Below are positions 59,317 to 64,000 of a stretch of 64,000 nucleotides of DNA, in pieces (within the stretch, counting starts at the first letter, position 1; every line of letters starts with the position of its first letter). The position numbers and the translations under genes were made by a program. Under the pieces are notes generated by a model. That model was given only the letters and a program-made list of their open reading frames with translations, made no database searches and was not told the origin of the DNA. The DNA comes from Lachnoclostridium sp. (GTDB taxonomy: Bacteria > Bacteroidota > Bacteroidia > Bacteroidales > Muribaculaceae): contig JAMPAP010000002.1 of assembly GCA_023667185.1 (NCBI GenBank), positions 289,096 to 353,095 on the forward strand, written 5' to 3'.

Positions 59317-60449
59317 AATGTCTTGCGGAATGCACTGCGGCGGCGGTGGAGCTCATGGTCGAAATACTCCCACTGCGCCTGCACATTAGTATTTTCTTCA
59401 AGTTCGAGATTACTTTCGGCTTCCTTTACACCGGCACGAATGTAGGCCGGGATGAGGTCATAGAAGAATAGCGCGTTGACCCCCTTGTTGAGATACTCGG
59501 AGCGCACGGCTATCAGCATCAAGTCGACTACATCGTTATGCCCCTTGAGAGCACGCAGCAGGTGAAACCACCCGGTGGGGAACAGCTTGCCGCGTGACTT
59601 GATGAGGGCTTCGGAGAGCGATGGCATCGTCACACCTACCCCTACGAGGTTATCGTCATTGTCTACCACCACACTCAGGAAGTCGAGGCGGATGAAGTCA
59701 AGATACATATCGATATAGTAATCTATCTGTGCGGGCGTCAGCGGTGAGTAGCCGTAGAGGTTATCGTAAGCTTCGTTGATGAGGTCAAAGAGGGCTTTGC
59801 CGTAGCGGTTTTTGAGCGTCGATATTGAGTTCAGGTGTACGAGCTTGAGACCATATTTCGCAAGCACTATCTTGGATATTCGCTCCATCTTCGGGGGGAT
59901 GCTTTCAGGTATCTTGATGCGGAATTCCACCCACGAGGTATCCACCTTATACCCCATGCGCTTCATGTGCTCGGGGTAGTAGGGATAGTTGTAGATGGTG
60001 GCCATAGTGCCTTTGCGGTCGAAGCCTTCGGTCAACATTCCTTCATGGTCGAGGTCAGTGAACCCCATCGGCCCTATAATCTCGGTCATACCTCGGCTGC
60101 GGGCCCAGTCCTCGGCTGCGGCGAAAAGGGCATCTACCACTTCGGCATCGTCCACGAAGTCCACAAATCCGAATCGGGCTTCGCGGCGGCCTGAGCGGTC
60201 ATTGACCACCTTGTTGATAATCACCGTGATGCGACCTACAGGCTCGGTGCCACGATAGGCCATAAACGATTGTGCTTCACACACTTCGAAGGCGGGGTTC
60301 TTGTCAGGACGCAGCGTGTTTACTTCGTCGAATATCAGCGGCGGCACGTAGTTGTCGCAGCCTTCATATAGCTTGATACCCCATTTCACATATCGCTGAA
60401 GCTCTGATTTCGTGGGGTTAACCGGAAAAACGTTGACTGATTGATTCAT
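59313..60449 (-). CDS. GNAT-fold acyltransferase (YghO-like family)
   Basis: 378 residues, cytoplasmic. PVGRITVIINKVVNDRSGRREARFGFVDFVDDAEVVDALFAAAEDWARSRGMTEIIGPMGFTDLDHEGMLTEGFDRKGTMATIYNYPYYPEHMKRMGYK matches the block shared with YghO-type N-acyltransferases. From memory, the bacterial ceramide synthase reported in Caulobacter belongs to a related family, which would suit a sphingolipid-making bacterium; this is inference. It overlaps the pseudokinase gene upstream and the HAD gene downstream by four bases each. Confidence 0.8.
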   Translation of the reverse strand: MNQSVNVFPVNPTKSELQRYVKWGIKLYEGCDNYVPPLIFDEVNTLRPDKNPAFEVCEAQSFMAYRGTEPVGRITVIINKVVNDRSGRREARFGFVDFVDDAEVVDALFAAAEDWARSRGMTEIIGPMGFTDLDHEGMLTEGFDRKGTMATIYNYPYYPEHMKRMGYKVDTSWVEFRIKIPESIPPKMERISKIVLAKYGLKLVHLNSISTLKNRYGKALFDLINEAYDNLYGYSPLTPAQIDYYIDMYLDFIRLDFLSVVVDNDDNLVGVGVTMPSLSEALIKSRGKLFPTGWFHLLRALKGHNDVVDLMLIAVRSEYLNKGVNALFFYDLIPAYIRAGVKEAESNLELEENTNVQAQWEYFDHELHRRRSAFRKTL

Positions 60450-61267
60450 TTTGTTGATTCGATTTGTACTGGCGTTTCAGGTCTGGATGAGGAGTTAAAC
60501 CACAGCATCAGACCTATCATGGCCACAAGGAATATGATGATGGCAATATAGATATTGTTGGTGCGTCGCTCAGCGAGCGCAAGGCGGAGGGCGGCGATGT
60601 CGGGGTAGCGGCGGCGGGGTTCAGGGTCGGTGCAGCGGAGCGCTACCTGCCGGAGGGAGGCGAATTGATCCTGCTCCTCTTCAGGCAGGGCGTCAATAGC
60701 CTTGAGAATCACTTCTCCGTAGCTTTTTATATCTTCCGAGGCTTCGGCCGGCGACAGATGCGACATTTGGTCAAATCCTACGTCGATGAGCTTGAGGTTC
60801 TCGATTTTATCAGTATAGATGATGCGCTCGGGGGTGATGGGATGGTGCACCAAGTGATTTGTAAGGATATATTCGATGGCTCCGATGAGCTGGGTGCGGA
60901 GCTTCTCCACATGGGAGGGCTTTACCTCTCCGTCGGCTATGAGCCTGGCGAGAGATTTGCCGTAGACGTCGTCAGTGATTATGCAGCGGCCGAGCCCCGG
61001 GACTTCTTCGAAGTCGTTGATCATGATGATGTTGGGGTGAGCCAGATTGTATCTTACGTCAAATTCTTTCTCAATCATTTCGCGAAACTCGGGCTTGTCC
61101 TTGTACTCGGGGCGGAGGGTCTTGAGCATCAGCCATTTGCCATATTTTTTGGCGGTATATACATGGTAATACTCCTCGTCCCACTCGGGAAGGTGCTCGA
61201 TTTCAGACCATTTCGTTTCCGAAGTGGCTTGATGGGGTTGCAAAGGTTGAGATTGGTTGTTGTCCAT
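60446..61267 (-). CDS. Membrane-anchored pseudokinase
   Basis: 273 residues with a eukaryotic-like protein kinase fold. The ATP lysine is present (WLMLKTL, Lys49), a helix-C Glu is plausible (Glu68) and a DFG-like DVG is kept (Asp162), but the HRDLKPEN loop reads HHPITPER (141-148): the catalytic Asp is Pro143, the Lys is Thr145 and the Asn is Arg148. A TM helix near 239-257 (IYIAIIIFLVAMIGLMLWF) anchors it with a short outer tail. It is likely a signalling or scaffold protein, not a kinase. Coupled by overlap to the GNAT gene. Confidence 0.85.
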   Translation of the reverse strand: MDNNQSQPLQPHQATSETKWSEIEHLPEWDEEYYHVYTAKKYGKWLMLKTLRPEYKDKPEFREMIEKEFDVRYNLAHPNIIMINDFEEVPGLGRCIITDDVYGKSLARLIADGEVKPSHVEKLRTQLIGAIEYILTNHLVHHPITPERIIYTDKIENLKLIDVGFDQMSHLSPAEASEDIKSYGEVILKAIDALPEEEQDQFASLRQVALRCTDPEPRRRYPDIAALRLALAERRTNNIYIAIIIFLVAMIGLMLWFNSSSRPETPVQIESTK

Positions 61268-61288
61268 TGAAAAAAAGTGTAAGCCTGG

Positions 61289-61660
61289 TTAATAATATTG
61301 ATACACGAGCGGTATGCCCGAGTTGTCGGGATAAAGATAAAGATTATAGCCCTGGACGGTCCATCCGTAATTCCAGATGTCGCCGTTATCGAAATATATG
61401 GTCAGCTGGTCGCCGTAAGTGTTCCAGTCGAAGTAGTACATATCCTGCCCCCAGGCGTCGGAGATGTAGTAGGCGCCGGTGCCGTCGGGGTAGAAATAAT
61501 ATTCGTTGTAGTCTACATTCGTAGGCGCTATCAGCTGCCAGCGACCTATGATCGGGTTGCCGTAGTTATCTTCATCATCACATGAGGTCATGGACATACA
61601 GCATATTATGGCCACAAGTGTCATAAAATAGTTGCGTAAACGTGAGGCGGATTTCTTCAT
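61289..61660 (-). CDS. Small lipocalin-like lipoprotein
   Basis: 123 residues. MKKSASRLRNYFMTLVAIICCMSMTSC is a lipoprotein signal with an acidic start after the Cys (DDEDNYG). The remainder is a small beta barrel rich in aromatic residues (IIGRWQLIAPTNVDYNEYYFYPDGTGAYYI ... FDWNTYGDQLTIYFDNGD), fitting DUF5640/lipocalin-like families. First gene of the five-gene operon; the promoter box ends only 7 bases before its ATG. Function unknown. Confidence 0.82.
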   Translation of the reverse strand: MKKSASRLRNYFMTLVAIICCMSMTSCDDEDNYGNPIIGRWQLIAPTNVDYNEYYFYPDGTGAYYISDAWGQDMYYFDWNTYGDQLTIYFDNGDIWNYGWTVQGYNLYLYPDNSGIPLVYQYY

Positions 61661-61667
61661 AACTGTG

Positions 61668-61699
61668 CAAAGTTAGACAAAAACATTTATAACAACAAA
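61668..61699 (-). promoter_or_regulatory. Promoter of the lipoprotein-pseudokinase operon
   Basis: Minus strand TTTG (61699-61696), 20 bases, TAACTTTG (61675-61668): full consensus. The start codon follows after 7 bases, so the transcript is probably leaderless or nearly so. Confidence 0.8.
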
Positions 61700-61720
61700 A
61701 CAATCTACTGTGCCATAATG

Positions 61721-61751
61721 TTGTTTTATTATCAAAATTAACGTACATTTG
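61721..61751 (+). promoter_or_regulatory. Promoter for mscL
   Basis: TTG (61721-61723), 20 bases, TACATTTG (61744-61751); leader of about 25 bases. It is divergent from the lipoprotein operon promoter. Confidence 0.7.
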
Positions 61752-61778
61752 TGAAATCTTTTAATAATTTTAAGTAAA

Positions 61779-62228
61779 ATGTCACTTCTGAAAGAATTTA
61801 AAGACTTTGCCATGCGCGGTAACGTGATCGACATGGCTGTCGGTGTTGTAATCGGTGCCGCTTTCGGCAAAATCGTTTCTTCTCTTGTGGATGACCTGAT
61901 CATGCCTCTCGTCGGCGTGGCTACAGGCGGTATTAACTTCACTGACTATAAGTGGGTAATTCAGAAGGCCGTGACCGATGGCTCGGAGATCATCAAGCCG
62001 GAAGTCACCCTCAACTGGGGCTCCTGGGTGCAGACCGTGGTCAACTTCCTTATCATCGCTTTCTGTATCTTTATCGCCATCAAGGCTATCAATAAGTTCC
62101 AGAAGAAGCAGGAGGAGGCTCCCGCCGCTCCCGCCGAACCTACCAAGGAGGAAGTGCTCCTGACCGACATCCGCGACCTGCTCCGTCAGCAAGTGGATGA
62201 CCAGAAGGATACCCTATGCAAAAAGTAA
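61779..62228 (+). CDS. mscL: Large-conductance mechanosensitive channel
   Basis: Homopentameric inner-membrane channel that opens under osmotic downshock. 149 residues. FKDFAMRGNVIDMAVGVVIGAAFGKIVSSLVDDLIMPLVG is the conserved first helix, and VNFLIIAFCIFIAIKAINKFQ is the second. The C-terminal helix LLTDIRDLLRQQ is the usual bundle. The radical SAM gene begins inside its 3' end or at the stop itself (TAATG). Confidence 0.96.
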   Translation: MSLLKEFKDFAMRGNVIDMAVGVVIGAAFGKIVSSLVDDLIMPLVGVATGGINFTDYKWVIQKAVTDGSEIIKPEVTLNWGSWVQTVVNFLIIAFCIFIAIKAINKFQKKQEEAPAAPAEPTKEEVLLTDIRDLLRQQVDDQKDTLCKK

Positions 62229-62995
62229 TGTTTCATTCCACCATCTTCGGGCCGATCCACTCGCGGCGGCTCGGGACTTCGCTCGGGGTCAATCTTGACC
62301 CCGACGATGGTAAGGTGTGCTCGTTTGACTGCCTTTACTGCGAGGCGGGGTTCAATGCCCAGGGTACCGGCACCACCGGCCTCCCGCCCCGTCTCAAGGT
62401 CAAGGAGATGCTCGAGGCTAAGCTGAAGGTTATGAGCGTCGCGGGTGAAGGGCTCGATGTTATCACTTTCTCCGGTAACGGCGAGCCTACCATGCACCCT
62501 GACTTCGCGGGGATCATCGACGATACCATCGCCCTGCGCGACAGGTATTTCCCGCAGGTGAAAATCAGTGTGCTCACTAACTCTACGCGCCTCGACCGCC
62601 CGGAGGTGGCCGCAGCTCTGCGTAGGGTGGATAACAATATAGCCAAACTCGATTCGGCCGTCACAGCTACCATGCGGGTTATCGACCGCCCCGTTGACCG
62701 GAATTTCACCTCTGAGAAGGCTATTGGGGATATCGCTCAGTTTGGCAGCGAATGTATCGTGCAGACGATGTTTCTGCGCGGCACCGTCGATGGTGTGGAG
62801 ATCGACAATACCACTCCTGCTGAAGTCGACGCGCTTATCAAGGCTTATCGCCACATTAAGCCGCGCCGGGTGATGATCTACTCGATTGACCGGCCTACCC
62901 CGGCTCGCACCCTGACCAAGGTGAGCCGCGAGGAGCTCGAGGCTATTGCCGGGCGCATCCGCAGCGAGGCGGGTGTGGAAGTTTCTGTAGCATGA
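62216..62995 (+). CDS. Radical SAM protein
   Basis: 259 residues from the ATG at 62216; the ATG at 62228 in the TAATG overlap with the mscL stop is an equally likely start and would remove four residues. The cluster motif CSFDCLYC gives CX3CX2C (Cys35, 39, 42), preceded by FGPIHSRRLGTSLGVNL. ITFSGNGEPTMHPDF and VLTNSTRL are the SAM and substrate-side strands. This resembles a family of small radical SAM proteins of unknown substrate. It overlaps the LD-carboxypeptidase gene by four bases. Confidence 0.9.
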   Translation: MQKVMFHSTIFGPIHSRRLGTSLGVNLDPDDGKVCSFDCLYCEAGFNAQGTGTTGLPPRLKVKEMLEAKLKVMSVAGEGLDVITFSGNGEPTMHPDFAGIIDDTIALRDRYFPQVKISVLTNSTRLDRPEVAAALRRVDNNIAKLDSAVTATMRVIDRPVDRNFTSEKAIGDIAQFGSECIVQTMFLRGTVDGVEIDNTTPAEVDALIKAYRHIKPRRVMIYSIDRPTPARTLTKVSREELEAIAGRIRSEAGVEVSVA

Positions 62996-63891
62996 TACCC
63001 GCGCCTCTTCGTCAAGGCGACCGCATTGCCGTCGTGTCGCCGTCAGGTATCATCGCGCCGGAGCGGGTTTTCGGAGCCATGCAGGTTATTGCTGACGAGG
63101 GCTTCGAACCGATTGCCATGCCTCACGCTTTTGACCGTTGCGGCACTATGGCGGGGACCGATGCGGCGCGCCTCAGCGACCTGCGCTCGGCGTTCATTGA
63201 CCCTGACATCAAAGCCGTTTTCTGCTCCCGCGGCGGTTACGGTGCCGTAAGATTACTGGAAGAGCTCAACACGCTTCCCTCTGCCGCTCTGTCAAAATGG
63301 CTGATTGGCTACAGCGACATCACCGCTCTTCACGCCTTGCTTTCAAGCCGCGGCATCGCTTCGCTCCATGGCCCTATGGCGCGCCACCTGAGCGAGCAGC
63401 GAGGCTCTGACCCTTGCGTCAGGGAGCTGTTCAATATCTTGCGCGGCGAAGCGCCTCAGCCGGTTGAATATCCCACGCCCCGCTTTTACTACCCCGGCAC
63501 AGCCACCGGCATACTCCGCGGCGGCAACCTCTCGGTCATGGCCGGGCTCGCGGGTACGCCCTATGACCCATTCCTCCCGGGCTCAATCCTCATCATGGAG
63601 GACATCGCCGAGCCTATATATAAAGTCGAACGCATCCTATATATGCTGCGTCTCTCAGGAAAGCTCCGTCACCTCGCCGGGATAATCTTCGGACAATTCA
63701 CCCTCTACGACCCGTCGCGCGACTTCGCCACCATGGAAGAAATGCTCCATCGCATGACCGTCAGGCTCGGCATCCCCGTAGCCACCAACTTCCCCGCCGG
63801 ACACGTCACCGCCAACCGCCCCCTCCTCCTCAACACCCCCGCCACCCTCCACGTCACCCCTTCCACCTGCCGCCTGTCATATCCCACCTAA
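62992..63891 (+). CDS. ldcA: LD-carboxypeptidase (S66 family)
   Basis: Removes the terminal D-Ala from L,D-linked murein tetrapeptides during wall recycling. 299 residues, normal length. FCSRGGYGAVRLL, the nucleophile Ser108 in IGYSDITALH, Glu in IMEDIAEPIYKVERIL and His in FPAGHVTANRPLL make up the Ser-Glu-His set. No signal peptide, so cytoplasmic. It is coupled to the radical SAM gene by an ATGA overlap. Confidence 0.94.
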   Translation: MIPAPLRQGDRIAVVSPSGIIAPERVFGAMQVIADEGFEPIAMPHAFDRCGTMAGTDAARLSDLRSAFIDPDIKAVFCSRGGYGAVRLLEELNTLPSAALSKWLIGYSDITALHALLSSRGIASLHGPMARHLSEQRGSDPCVRELFNILRGEAPQPVEYPTPRFYYPGTATGILRGGNLSVMAGLAGTPYDPFLPGSILIMEDIAEPIYKVERILYMLRLSGKLRHLAGIIFGQFTLYDPSRDFATMEEMLHRMTVRLGIPVATNFPAGHVTANRPLLLNTPATLHVTPSTCRLSYPT

Positions 63892-63910
63892 AATAGCTAT
63901 CATAGCTAAT

Positions 63911-64000
63911 TTAGTAAGCATTAAAAAATAACTTGGGACAAATGCGCGGGTATATTCGAGAATATTTGACAATGCCAATAAGGGAGTGTAGCGAGCTACA
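63911..64000. mobile_element. Partial element resembling an end of the 47 kb MITE family
   Basis: TTA then GTAAGCATTAAAAAATAACT at 63914 resembles the inverted-repeat tip at 47092 (GTGACGATTAAAAATTAACT), with a shared core ATTAAAAAATAAC and TTGG; the element runs off the window end. It may be a relative of the MITE or the end of a full insertion sequence. The last 90 bases hold no gene. Confidence 0.4.

Noticed and set aside
60446-61267. Active serine/threonine kinase
   Set aside because: The catalytic-loop Asp, Lys and Asn are all replaced.

Overview
The window looks like a chromosome segment of a Bacteroidales gut bacterium, most likely of the Muribaculaceae. The grounds are the promoter style (TTTG/TTG, about 20 bases, then TAnnTTTG, seen many times), a SusC/SusD pair, an Rnf complex, a spermidine-type carboxynorspermidine/carboxyspermidine synthase, a DUF4295 gene beside rpmB and rpmG, a lysyl-tRNA synthetase with a C-terminal extension, and secreted proteins ending in a Bacteroidales-type surface-sorting tail. 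No prophage, CRISPR array or intact insertion sequence is visible. Family names come from reading the translated sequences, not from searches.

Layout. 1-2892: a minus-strand translation block rplM-rpsI-rpsB-tsf (tsf cut by the window edge). 3027-9220: a hypothetical gene and a three-gene RND efflux operon. 9269-12201: a small ORF and rnfD-G-E-A without rnfB or rnfC. 12202-12717: a repeat-dense intergenic region. 12718-19435: a secreted duplicated-domain protein, an M13 lipoprotein peptidase, a foldback MITE, nadK and a C39-like secreted protein. 19514-28383: argS, a Bax-inhibitor-like protein, polyamine synthase, an exported transglutaminase/dipeptide epimerase pair, DUF3843 and the rpmB-rpmG-DUF4295 operon. 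28616-32775: minus-strand lysS-gpsA-pgi. 33166-38789: inositol-phosphate synthase, Sua5, a ClC channel, rplY, pth and hslR. 39089-44656: SusC, SusD and a third lipoprotein. 44804-47412: DUF308, an EamA transporter, superoxide dismutase, a second foldback MITE and tRNA-Gln.

47479-57650 is a pectin side-chain cluster: three GH51 arabinofuranosidases (one carrying an extra N-terminal half-domain), a GH43 enzyme plus a broken GH43, rhamnose mutarotase, a PepSY-like lipoprotein and a GH105 unsaturated rhamnogalacturonyl hydrolase. Together these could strip arabinan from rhamnogalacturonan-I and process the remaining oligosaccharides. 57610-61660 is a minus-strand five-gene operon (small lipoprotein, membrane-anchored pseudokinase, YghO-type GNAT acyltransferase, HAD phosphatase, YbhN-type membrane protein) that I read as a possible envelope-lipid system. 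61779-63891 holds mscL, a radical SAM protein and an LD-carboxypeptidase, and the window ends in what looks like another end of the second MITE family.

The least explained material is non-coding: two foldback elements with TTA target duplications, a tandem hairpin repeat whose stems co-vary, and an evenly spaced array of TGTCAAnTTGACA palindromes upstream of susC. Among proteins, the pseudokinase operon, the Rnf set lacking B and C, and the rearranged GH43/GH51 genes deserve attention.
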